From Bifidobacteriaceae bacterium (GTDB lineage Bacteria; Actinomycetota; Actinomycetes; Actinomycetales; WQXJ01), in NCBI GenBank assembly GCA_031261885.1, contig JAISIU010000180.1, positions 1-6,135 on the forward strand: a stretch of DNA of 6,135 nucleotides, given 5' to 3'. The translations under genes were made by a program, and so were the position numbers. The notes below the pieces were generated by a model. It was not told the origin of the DNA, ran no database searches, and worked only from the letters and a program-made list of their open reading frames with translations. Position 1 is the stretch's first letter. Each line of letters begins with the position of its first letter. Shown piece by piece: positions 1 through 5,578 of the stretch.

Positions 1-243
1 GCGGCGTTCACATGGGGCTGGATCCTGCCGCTGCTCGGGTTCTGGCTGGGCGGGCACGCCTGGGTCGGCGAACACATCGACCTCATCATCGTCGCGATCG
101 TCGTCGTGTCCCTGATCCCAGTGCTCATCGAATACCTCAAGCACCGCGCAGAACGCAAACGCGCGGCCGCCGAGGCCCAGGGCGAAGACCAGGGCACGGC
201 ACCAGCGGCTCAGGCCGCCTCCGGCGGTCGGCACGCCGCCTGA
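1..243 (+). CDS. DedA-family membrane protein, C-terminal end (5' truncated by window)
   Basis: The frame is open from the first base to TGA at 241-243 and gives the last 80 residues. It begins with the segment WILPLLGFWLGGHAWVGEHI, followed by a hydrophobic helix around IIVAIVVVSLIPVLIEYLK. A short GYxLG-like loop, a final membrane helix and the SLIPVLIE motif are typical of the C-terminus of DedA / SNARE-associated (VTT-domain) proteins. These are polytopic inner-membrane proteins linked to lipid scrambling or undecaprenyl-phosphate recycling and to envelope homeostasis. After the helix comes a basic stretch (KHRAERKRA) and then a polar Ala/Gln/Gly tail of about 30 residues, probably cytoplasmic and disordered. 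The N-terminal part with most of the membrane core is outside the window. No clear terminator follows. Family assignment is fairly sure; the substrate cannot be read from this fragment. Confidence 0.8.
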   Translation, partial: AAFTWGWILPLLGFWLGGHAWVGEHIDLIIVAIVVVSLIPVLIEYLKHRAERKRAAAEAQGEDQGTAPAAQAASGGRHAA

Positions 244-280
244 AGCGCACCCCCAAGACCCCGGACCCGGAACGCCGATC

Positions 281-364
281 CATCATCACGCATCATAGAC
301 ACATCATCACGCCATGATGCGTAATGATGTGCGAATGATCTGTCTATGATGTGTCTATGACGCG
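281..364. repeat. Helically phased array of eight ATGAT/ATCAT units, likely operator
   Basis: Pentamers ATCAT start at 282, 292 and 303. Their reverse complement ATGAT starts at 314, 324, 335 and 346, and a near match ATGAC starts at 357. Successive starts are 10, 11, 11, 10, 11, 11 and 11 bases apart, so every unit sits on the same face of the helix. The orientation flips once, between 307 and 314. Longer repeats are superimposed. CATCATCACG occurs directly at 281-290 and 302-311. TGTCTATGA occurs directly at 341-349 and 352-360. A 19-bp inverted repeat (289-307 against 346-364) matches at 18 of 19 positions. The block is clearly more AT-rich than the surrounding coding sequence. It lies directly in front of, and runs into, the AlbA_2 regulator gene. 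The natural reading is a multi-site operator bound cooperatively by that regulator. An iteron-like or centromere-like site is a less likely alternative. Confidence 0.75.
345..357 (+). promoter_or_regulatory. Promoter -10 TATGAT of the AlbA_2 regulator gene, leaderless start
   Basis: TATGAT at 345-350 fits the TANNNT -10 pattern. It is followed by exactly six bases and then ATG at 357, so transcription would be expected to begin at or next to the A of the start codon. No purine-rich ribosome-binding site precedes the start. No recognisable -35 hexamer lies 16-19 bases upstream; that space is filled by repeat units. The -10 lies within the 346 unit of the phased array, so a protein bound to the array should occlude RNA polymerase. 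Confidence 0.6.
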
Positions 365-1955
365 AAACAGCCGCCAAGACAGCCTCCGGGACGGCACGGC
401 CGCCTTTGACACCTCGGTCGGCCCGCTGGCCGAGATCGTCGCCGGGCTGCGGACCATTGGAACGGACACGGCCCGCGTCGAGGCCAAGGCCGCACGCACA
501 GGACTACCGCATTCGGTATGGGAAACCGTCAGCGCCTTCAGCAACAGCGATGGCGGCGTCATCGTGCTCGGACTCGACGAGCACGCCGGCTTCACACCCG
601 TCGCCGGGTTCGACCCCAGTCGCGTCGAGGCACAGTTCATCAGCGGCGCCAGCGACGGCCAAGGCCTGAAAGTGATGCCGCAGCCCCATTACACGATCGA
701 CACGGCCGTGGTGGATGGCTCCCCCGTGGTGGTCGTCGACATCGCACCACTCGAGGTGATCGCCCAACCCTGCTACGTGCTGGCCCAGGGCGTCCTGAAC
801 GGGAGTTACTCACGGCGCGGCGACGGGGACCGACACCTCTCGGCCTACGCCATCTACCTCCTGCAAGCGAACCGGACCAGGCCGCGCGACGACACCGCAG
901 GCATTCCGGGTGCCGACATTCAAGACCTCGACACCGAGGCCGTCACCCGCTACCTTGCGAGGCTCCGCGCCGAAGACCGGGCCGCGCTGGCGGACCACCC
1001 AACTGACACCGAGGCGCTGACCCGGCTGTCCGTCATCGGACGCGATGGCCGGCCAACCCTGGCGGGACTCCTCGCGCTGGGCCGCTACCCGCAGGAGTTC
1101 CTGCCGCAACTGGTCGTCACGATCGCCGCCTTCCCCACCGACCACGGCGAGGACCAGGCGTCCGGGATCCGACTGCTCGACAGCCGAACCATCGATGGGC
1201 CGATCCCCCGCATGCTGACGATGGCCGTCACAGCGGTGGCACACAACCTGCGCACGGTAGTACTTGGCGAAGGGCTCGGCGGACTCGCGACACCGGAGAT
1301 CCCGCTCGGCGCGCTGCGTGAGGCCATCGCGAACGCGCTGATCCACCGCGACTATTCAAGCAACGCCGTCGGACAGCAAGTACAAATCGACATCTACCCC
1401 AGCCGCATCGACATCACGAGCCCCGGCGGCCTGTTCGGCGGACGCAGCATCGAAGACGCACTGGCCGGCGGTTCCGTGTCACGCAACCCGGCACTCGCCG
1501 CCATCCTCACCGACACCACACTGCCGGACAGCGCAGAAGCCGTCGCGGAGAACAAAGGGACAGGGCTGCGGCGGATCCTTGGGCTCATTGCCCATCTGGG
1601 CCTGCCAGAGCCGCAGTTCGCAAACCACCGGACACACTTCACCGTGACCTTCACCAGACCCGGTGCGGCGGCGCCACTGGCCCTGAACGTCAACCATCGC
1701 ACGGCGGCGCTCAGTCCGCGGCCCGCACCCGCCGCCAAGATTGCGGCGGCATCAGATCAACCCACCGCCCGGGAACGAGCGATTCTCGACCTGATCAGCC
1801 GCACCGGCGGCCCCGTCAGCGCCAAGGAGGTCGCCGCCCAGCTGGCCCTCACACCCAGCCAGGCCCAACGCGCGATCCGGAACCTGCTGGACATGAACCG
1901 GCTCGCCGCCACGGCCCCGACCTGTTCCAAACGCCGGGCTTACATCTCCGTCTGA
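357..1955 (+). CDS. AlbA_2 / RecG C-terminal-like ATPase / winged-helix transcriptional regulator
   Basis: The product is a 532-residue predicted regulator of the COG2865 type. Residues about 25-165 resemble the AlbA_2 (Schlafen AlbA_2) nucleic-acid-binding domain, with VEAKAA, then WETVSAFSNSDGGVIVLGLDE, then a basic GSYSRRGDGDRHLSA segment. Residues about 300-435 match the HATPase-like domain named after the RecG C-terminus: PLGALREAIANALIHRDYS (N-box-like), SPGGLFGG, and GTGLRRIL. After a Pro/Ala-rich linker, residues about 470-532 form a winged helix-turn-helix (ERAILDLI, VSAKEVAAQLALTPSQAQRAIRNLL). The size and domain order are those of a complete family member. I chose ATG 357 because a -10 TATGAT lies six bases upstream and no ribosome-binding site is visible. 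GTG 351 is in frame two codons earlier, and an in-frame TGA at 336-338 limits any further extension. The phased repeats overlapping its promoter suggest autoregulation. Some AlbA_2 proteins occur in defence islands, but nothing next to this gene shows such a role. Confidence 0.85.
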   Translation: MTRNSRQDSLRDGTAAFDTSVGPLAEIVAGLRTIGTDTARVEAKAARTGLPHSVWETVSAFSNSDGGVIVLGLDEHAGFTPVAGFDPSRVEAQFISGASDGQGLKVMPQPHYTIDTAVVDGSPVVVVDIAPLEVIAQPCYVLAQGVLNGSYSRRGDGDRHLSAYAIYLLQANRTRPRDDTAGIPGADIQDLDTEAVTRYLARLRAEDRAALADHPTDTEALTRLSVIGRDGRPTLAGLLALGRYPQEFLPQLVVTIAAFPTDHGEDQASGIRLLDSRTIDGPIPRMLTMAVTAVAHNLRTVVLGEGLGGLATPEIPLGALREAIANALIHRDYSSNAVGQQVQIDIYPSRIDITSPGGLFGGRSIEDALAGGSVSRNPALAAILTDTTLPDSAEAVAENKGTGLRRILGLIAHLGLPEPQFANHRTHFTVTFTRPGAAAPLALNVNHRTAALSPRPAPAAKIAAASDQPTARERAILDLISRTGGPVSAKEVAAQLALTPSQAQRAIRNLLDMNRLAATAPTCSKRRAYISV

Positions 1956-1971
1956 GGCACTGGGCGGGCGG

Positions 1972-1990
1972 CTCGGGTCAGCGGCCCGAG
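1972..1990. terminator. Candidate hairpin between convergent regulator and SDR genes
   Basis: CTCGGG (1972-1977) pairs with CCCGAG (1985-1990) around a 7-base loop. The hairpin lies in the gap between the stop of the + strand regulator (1955) and the minus-strand SDR, and it covers the SDR stop codon at 1978-1980. It could end transcription from both sides, but neither side has a T-run, so it is not a classical intrinsic terminator. Confidence 0.3.
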
Positions 1991-2736
1991 GGGCCGGACA
2001 GCGCCCGGATCAGCCAACGCGGGACGTGGCGGGCGATCTGGCCCAGCACGCCGTAACGGGCGGACGGGGTCGAGACGACGATGCCGCGGCGCACATCCGC
2101 GAGCGCCTGCGTCACCACCGTCGCCGGGTCGAGCCAGGCGACATCCGGGTAATGGCCGTAATCGAGCTGGGCGCGCTCGTGGAACTCCGTGCGGGTCAGA
2201 CCCGGCAACACGGCCGTGGCCGTGACCCCGGTGCCGGACAGCGCCACGGACAAGGACTCCGTGAACGCCAACACCCACGCCTTCGCGGCCGCGTACGTGC
2301 CCGAGGCCATGTACGCCGCCACCGACGAGATGTTGCAGATCGCGCCGCGGCCACGCTCCATCATGGCCTCGCCGGCCGCGTGCGACAGCACCATGACGGC
2401 CCGCACCATGACATCGAGCGCACGCTCCGATTCGGCGAGCGGCAACTCGAAGAAACCGGCCGAGCCGCCGAACCCGGCGTCGTTGACGAGCAAACCGACC
2501 GGCCTGGCGGACTGGCCCAAGCGATCCGCGACCCTGTCCACCTGGTCGCGCCGCGCGAGGTCGGCGGGCAACACCTCGACACCAACCCCGGCGACGGCGC
2601 GAATGCGCTCCGCCACGGAGTTCAGCCGTTCCTCATCACGGGCGACAAGGACGAGGTTGTGACGAGCGGCGGCCAGCTGCCAGGCGAATTCCAAACCCAG
2701 CCCCGAGCTGGCACCCGTGATCAACGCGGTACCCAT
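1978..2736 (-). CDS. SDR-family NAD(P)-dependent oxidoreductase
   Basis: The product is a 252-residue classical short-chain dehydrogenase/reductase, a usual length for the family and probably cytosolic. The Rossmann nucleotide-binding motif TGASSGLG is at residues 7-14. Arg33 after the second strand (VARDEERL) suggests a preference for NADP(H). ADL at 58-60 would contact the adenine ring. NDAG at 85-88 is a variant of the NNAG motif. The catalytic Ser is at about 137-138, and Tyr148 and Lys152 form the YxxxK motif, so the active site looks intact. LPGLTRTEF at 177-185 matches the PG motif after strand 6. The closest general type is the DltE/COG0300-like SDR; the substrate is unknown. ATG 2736 is preceded by GGGGGC and, directly upstream of that, a TAGTCT -10 box, indicating a leaderless start with its own promoter. 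The gene lies 52 bases downstream of the RCC1 gene on the same strand, so some read-through is possible. Confidence 0.92.
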   Translation of the reverse strand: MGTALITGASSGLGLEFAWQLAAARHNLVLVARDEERLNSVAERIRAVAGVGVEVLPADLARRDQVDRVADRLGQSARPVGLLVNDAGFGGSAGFFELPLAESERALDVMVRAVMVLSHAAGEAMMERGRGAICNISSVAAYMASGTYAAAKAWVLAFTESLSVALSGTGVTATAVLPGLTRTEFHERAQLDYGHYPDVAWLDPATVVTQALADVRRGIVVSTPSARYGVLGQIARHVPRWLIRALSGPSGR

Positions 2737-2762
2737 GCCCCCAGACTAGGGGTTCGAGCCCC
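2737..2762 (-). promoter_or_regulatory. SDR promoter: -10 TAGTCT plus adjoining imperfect palindrome
   Basis: On the minus strand, TAGTCT (2748-2743) is followed by GGGGGC and the SDR ATG at 2736. This gives the TANNNT, six bases, ATG spacing of a leaderless gene. Immediately upstream on that strand, at 2762-2749, is GGGGCTCGAACCCC, a 14-bp dyad with one mismatched pair. It sits where a repressor would block the -10/-35 spacer. No -35 match is visible. Confidence 0.45.
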
Positions 2763-2766
2763 CGCG

Positions 2767-2779
2767 CCGCCACGGGCGG
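2767..2779 (-). terminator. GC hairpin after the RCC1 gene
   Basis: CCGCC (2767-2771) and GGCGG (2775-2779) form a 5-bp stem with a 3-base loop. It lies about 10 bases beyond the TAA of the minus-strand RCC1 gene. There is no T-run, so it is only a weak terminator candidate. Confidence 0.25.
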
Positions 2780-2788
2780 GACCACTCG

Positions 2789-4657
2789 TTAGGCACCGAT
2801 CAGCACGAAAACGGCATCGCCGTACACGAACAGCGATGCCACGTGACTGATGAGCGGCACCTGGGCCGGAGCCAGCACGTCGTCCGGATTCGAGTTAGGC
2901 GTGTATTCGGTTCCGAGCTGACCGTAGTGGCCATAGCCCCAGGTCCAGACCGTGCCATCGGTGCCCAGCACGAACGCCGAGTCCTCCGACACCACGACGG
3001 ACCGCGCGGCCGGCACGCCAGCGACCTTGGCCGGCGTCGCCCGGTAGGCAGTCGACGTCTCACCGACGCCGAGTTGGCCGTGGTTGTTGTTACCCCACGT
3101 CCACACCTGGCCGTCCGAATCAATCACAAGCGCGCTATCGCCATCGGCCGCTACCTGGGTCACGGAGCCGAGACCCGTTACCTTGACCGGACTCGTGCTG
3201 TCCACCGCCTGCCCATTGCCGAGCTGGCCCTGTTTGCCAAACCCCCACGACCAAAGGTCGCCATCGCCGTCGAGCGCATAGGCGGTGATGCCACCGAGCG
3301 TCAGCGACGTGATCCCCGTCAGCCCCGGGACCCGCGTTGGCAGGGGGCAAGTCACCGTATTCGAGTCGTCAGCCGTGGTGCAAACGTCGCCCACGTCGTC
3401 GACATTCGGGCCGACGCCCCACGACCACACGGTGCCGTCCCCCGCCAGCGCGAGCGCCCAGCCGTCGCTCGTCACCAGTTGCGTGATATCGCTCAAGCCT
3501 TCGACCTGAGCGGGCGTGCCAGTCGTGGTGGTACCACCGTCACCGAGCAGACCGTACGCGTCATTGCCCCAAGCCCACACGGTGCCGTCCTGTGCCAACG
3601 CCAGAATGGTGCTGCCCGCCAGACCGGGCGCGACACCGCCCACCAGCGCGTACTTCACCGGCGGCAGCCCCGCCACCTTGGTGGGAGTCAGAATCGCCGG
3701 GTACTCAGAGGTCGAGAGCGGGCCGCTGCGCACGTCCTGGCCCCACCACCACATCGTGCCTGCCGCGTCGATCGCCCACACGCCGAGGCCGCCAAGGCCC
3801 ACGTCGACGATGTCGGTGAGACCCGCCACCCGAGTCGGCGTCACGCCGGCCGCGGGGTCTGTGTTGGTCGGGTCGGATTCGACGCCGTTACCGAATTCAC
3901 CCTGGTCATTGCAGCCCCACGTCCACACCGTGCCATCGCCGGTCAAGGCGATCCCGATGACGCCGTCCGTGGCGACCTGCTTCACATCCGCGATGCCGTC
4001 GACCGCCTCTGGCTCGGTGATGATTCCGTCCCGATAGATGCCGAGGTTGTTCTCGCCGTCATCGCCCCAGGCCCACAGCGTGCCGGGGGTCATGATGGGC
4101 GACGGGCTCGGGGACGGGGTTGGCCCCGTACCGGACGTGCCGTTCGATGCGGCCGATCCGGTCGCGGCGGCGCTGCCCTGGGCCGTCGGCGTGCCGGCCG
4201 ACGATGACGCCGCACCAGTCCCGGCCTTCACCTTGGCCGTCTTCTTCGATTTGACGGAGACCGTCTTGTACCCGGCCTTCTTGCCCGTCACCTTGACCTG
4301 GATGCGTTTGCCGACATCGGCCCGGGTCAGCTTGTAGCTCTTGCGCGCGGCGTGTTTGATCGCCTTGCCGTTCCTGAGCCAGCGGTAGGTCAGCTTGACC
4401 TTGCCCGGACCCCACTTGGCGACCTTGGCCTTCAACGTCACGCCTTGCCGGGCGGCCCCCTTGACCTTCGGCTTGTGGGTCTTCAACTTCTTCTTGGCCG
4501 TCTGGAGCACGGTGGCGGCGGCCGGCTCGCGGCTAGCGGGCGCGGCCACGGCCGGCAGCACGGGCAGAGCCAACCCGGCGGCGGCCACCACGGCCGCGGC
4601 GAGCCGGACCGGACGCGCGAAGGACACACGGAAACAGCGGGATATCAAGGCGGCCAT
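2789..4657 (-). CDS. Secreted Ig-like/RCC1-repeat (beta-propeller) protein
   Basis: The product is a 622-residue predicted exported protein of unknown specific role. Residues 1-39 are a signal peptide: a basic start with Arg residues, a hydrophobic AAAVVAAAGLALPVLP core, and a probable cut after AVAA. Residues about 58-144 are an Ig-like domain common in actinobacterial surface proteins, with the pattern TYRWLRNGKAIKHA, SYKLTRADVGKRIQVKV and KKAGYKTVSVKSKKTAKV. Residues about 145-190 are a Ser/Thr/Gly/Pro linker ending in PSPSPSP. From about 192 to the end there are eight RCC1-type repeats with WxWG at 195, 245, 303, 361, 411, 469, 519 and 571. Several continue as GQLGxG. Repeats 3 and 5 have lost that part. 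RCC1 repeats build a beta-propeller that usually binds other proteins. Cys426 and Cys437 could form a disulphide. There is no LPXTG sorting signal or C-terminal membrane anchor, so release or non-covalent wall attachment is likely. ATG 4657 is chosen because of the GAGGAGG site and the signal peptide that follows. Confidence 0.88.
   Translation of the reverse strand: MAALISRCFRVSFARPVRLAAAVVAAAGLALPVLPAVAAPASREPAAATVLQTAKKKLKTHKPKVKGAARQGVTLKAKVAKWGPGKVKLTYRWLRNGKAIKHAARKSYKLTRADVGKRIQVKVTGKKAGYKTVSVKSKKTAKVKAGTGAASSSAGTPTAQGSAAATGSAASNGTSGTGPTPSPSPSPIMTPGTLWAWGDDGENNLGIYRDGIITEPEAVDGIADVKQVATDGVIGIALTGDGTVWTWGCNDQGEFGNGVESDPTNTDPAAGVTPTRVAGLTDIVDVGLGGLGVWAIDAAGTMWWWGQDVRSGPLSTSEYPAILTPTKVAGLPPVKYALVGGVAPGLAGSTILALAQDGTVWAWGNDAYGLLGDGGTTTTGTPAQVEGLSDITQLVTSDGWALALAGDGTVWSWGVGPNVDDVGDVCTTADDSNTVTCPLPTRVPGLTGITSLTLGGITAYALDGDGDLWSWGFGKQGQLGNGQAVDSTSPVKVTGLGSVTQVAADGDSALVIDSDGQVWTWGNNNHGQLGVGETSTAYRATPAKVAGVPAARSVVVSEDSAFVLGTDGTVWTWGYGHYGQLGTEYTPNSNPDDVLAPAQVPLISHVASLFVYGDAVFVLIGA
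2792..4084 (-). repeat. Eight tandem RCC1-type repeats within the secreted protein
   Basis: The units begin G-T/D/Q-x-W-x-W-G and are 50, 58, 58, 50, 58, 50 and about 52 residues long before the last unit. Typical units read GTVWTWG, then a GQLGNG-like turn, then TPxxVxGLxxVxxV, then an ALAxDGD-like end. The units have diverged strongly from each other, indicating old duplication rather than recent expansion. Confidence 0.8.
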
Positions 4658-4665
4658 CAGCGGCG

Positions 4666-4672
4666 CCTCCTC
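4666..4672 (-). promoter_or_regulatory. Strong ribosome-binding site of the RCC1 gene
   Basis: On the minus strand GAGGAGG ends 8 bases before ATG 4657. It decides the start, since an in-frame GTG at 4720 lies further upstream with no signal of its own. This is the only clear Shine-Dalgarno sequence at a gene start in the window. Confidence 0.8.
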
Positions 4673-4700
4673 AAGAACGGGGTGAAAGGGGCGGTGACCA

Positions 4701-4713
4701 CACGCTTGGCGTG
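4701..4713. repeat. Small inverted repeat CACGC-TTG-GCGTG in the RCC1 leader
   Basis: A perfect 5-bp dyad with a 3-base centre lies just downstream of the predicted RCC1 transcription start (about 4718, minus strand). It could be an operator or a short hairpin in the 5' leader. It is short enough to be chance in GC-rich DNA. Confidence 0.3.
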
Positions 4714-4724
4714 CGACCACCGCC

Positions 4725-4730
4725 AGTGTA
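4725..4730 (-). promoter_or_regulatory. Candidate -10 (TACACT) for the RCC1 gene
   Basis: TACACT on the minus strand fits TANNNT and would start transcription near 4718. That leaves a leader of about 60 bases with the GAGGAGG site. No good -35 is seen at the matching distance. Confidence 0.4.
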
Positions 4731-4743
4731 GGACCTCGGGCGA

Positions 4744-4755
4744 TAGCGTGGACGC
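4744..4755 (+). promoter_or_regulatory. Candidate -10 (TAGCGT) for the disordered-protein gene, leaderless
   Basis: TAGCGT at 4744-4749 is followed by GGACGC and then ATG 4756. This is the same -10, six bases, ATG spacing as at the regulator and SDR genes. No Shine-Dalgarno sequence is evident. The box lies only 13 bases from the oppositely oriented TACACT box. Confidence 0.45.
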
Positions 4756-5553
4756 ATGAGTTCCGCGACCGCCGCCTGGGCGCCCGGACCGGCCTCCGCT
4801 ATGGCGGACCGGCCCGACCCGGTCGCGCCCGAGGCCGCCACCAAGCACCTCGCGCCGTTCCGGTCGCTGCCGGCCCGGCCGTTCCCCATGGGCGGCTCCC
4901 AGCCGTTCCCGCTCGGCCAGTTCACGCCGTTCACGCCCACCAGGGCCTTCACACCGGCCACGGCCGCCGCGCCCACGGCGGGAACCGGTGAAACCACCCC
5001 CAGCGCCCCCACCGCCGAACAGCAGGACCGCGCCGCGAAGGCCGCGAGCCTGGCCCGCGACGGCCGCATCCCGGGCCGCCAAGCCCTCCGCGCCCAAGCC
5101 CAGGGCCTGCGCCAGGCGATCGCGGCCGCACCCGGACACCAGGGCCAAACACCCGCCCCGGCTCCGGCCCGCCGTGGAAGCGCAGAGACCACCGGGGCCG
5201 CTGGAACCGCGCCGAACCAGTACCCGGCCGACCCACGCGCCCCGATGCCCGGGCCCGGCCACTACCCGCCGAACGGCCAAACCACACCGGGGTACCCGCC
5301 ATCGGGCGCCTACCCCGCGCCCTACCCGCCAAACAGCCAAGCGGCACGGGGGTACCCGCCATCGGGCGCTTTCGCAGCACCCACCGCCGGGCTCCCCGGC
5401 CCCAGCATGATGCGGCAGCTCGCGGCGCAGAAGATGCGGCCCGCAGCGGCCGGCCGTCCCGGCGGGCTCATGAACCGCGTGCTCCAAGCCGCGGCCGCCA
5501 CCAACCCCGACATCGCCCAATACCTGAGCAAACTGCAAACGCCCGGGCGCTGA
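4756..5553 (+). CDS. Hypothetical Pro/Ala-rich, largely disordered protein
   Basis: I do not recognise a family for this 265-residue protein. Residues about 34-67 are rich in Phe-Pro pairs (PFRSLPARPFPMGG, QPFPLGQFTPFTPTRAFTP). Residues about 86-125 are Ala/Gln/Arg-rich and could form an amphipathic helix. Residues 130-215 are Pro/Gly/Tyr-rich and contain two copies of a 20-residue unit (170-189 and 190-209). The last 45 residues (MMRQLAAQKMRP ... PDIAQYLSKLQTPGR) look helical and more like a folded or binding element. There is no signal peptide or membrane segment, so it is probably cytosolic. G or C predominates at third codon positions and a promoter-start arrangement fits ATG 4756, which supports a real gene over the antisense open frames. 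It is divergent from the RCC1 gene and convergent with pyrE. Confidence 0.7.
   Translation: MSSATAAWAPGPASAMADRPDPVAPEAATKHLAPFRSLPARPFPMGGSQPFPLGQFTPFTPTRAFTPATAAAPTAGTGETTPSAPTAEQQDRAAKAASLARDGRIPGRQALRAQAQGLRQAIAAAPGHQGQTPAPAPARRGSAETTGAAGTAPNQYPADPRAPMPGPGHYPPNGQTTPGYPPSGAYPAPYPPNSQAARGYPPSGAFAAPTAGLPGPSMMRQLAAQKMRPAAAGRPGGLMNRVLQAAAATNPDIAQYLSKLQTPGR
5263..5382 (+). repeat. Two tandem 60-bp repeats coding a 20-residue YPPN...GYPPSGA unit
   Basis: Copy 1 is 5263-5322 and copy 2 is 5323-5382. The cores 5289-5309 and 5349-5369 are identical over 21 bases, exactly 60 bases apart. The peptides are YPPNGQTTPGYPPSGAYPAP and YPPNSQAARGYPPSGAFAAP. The in-frame period and conserved GYPPSGA core indicate a fairly recent duplication within the disordered region. 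Each unit itself contains two YPP motifs. Confidence 0.85.
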
Positions 5554-5561
5554 CCGCCCGG
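5543..5561. terminator. Candidate bidirectional hairpin between convergent genes
   Basis: CCGGGCG (5543-5549) pairs with CGCCCGG (5555-5561) around CTGAC. This 7-bp GC stem covers the stop codon of the disordered-protein gene (5551-5553) and lies just before the pyrE stop at 5579 on the other strand. It has no T-run, so the terminator role is inferred from position and stem strength. Confidence 0.4.
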
Positions 5562-5578
5562 TGGTCCCGGACCCCGGC

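Noticed and set aside
351..356. GTG at 351 as start of the AlbA_2 regulator
   Set aside because: It would lie one base after the -10 box, inside the -10 to +1 spacer, and has no ribosome-binding site. ATG 357 has the correct leaderless spacing.
281..364. Possible CRISPR-like array
   Set aside because: The repeated unit is only 5 bases (up to 19 as a single inverted pair), the period is 10-11 bases and there are no unique spacers. Operator-type repeats fit better.
2697..2772. tRNA gene ending in GGGGTTCGAGCCCC...CCA
   Set aside because: Only a T-arm-like piece is present. I found no matching acceptor, D or anticodon arms upstream, and the region codes the SDR N-terminus on the other strand.
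2026..2850. + strand open frame (274 residues) opposite the SDR gene
   Set aside because: It is antisense to a complete SDR with all motifs, is Arg/Gly/His-rich, and runs through the SDR promoter. It is a composition artefact.
2843..4207. Long + strand open frame (454 residues) opposite the RCC1 gene
   Set aside because: Its composition is Arg/His/Pro-rich as expected of an antisense frame in GC-rich DNA. It has no recognisable domain, and the RCC1 repeats prove the other strand.
4658..4720. In-frame GTG 4720 as start of the RCC1 protein
   Set aside because: It would add 21 residues before the signal peptide and translate across the GAGGAGG site. ATG 4657 has that site at good spacing.
4657..5538. 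Minus-strand open frames opposite the disordered-protein gene
   Set aside because: They are Gly/Arg-rich and would overlap the RCC1 promoter and ribosome-binding site. The + strand frame has the promoter-start geometry and the in-frame 60-bp repeat.
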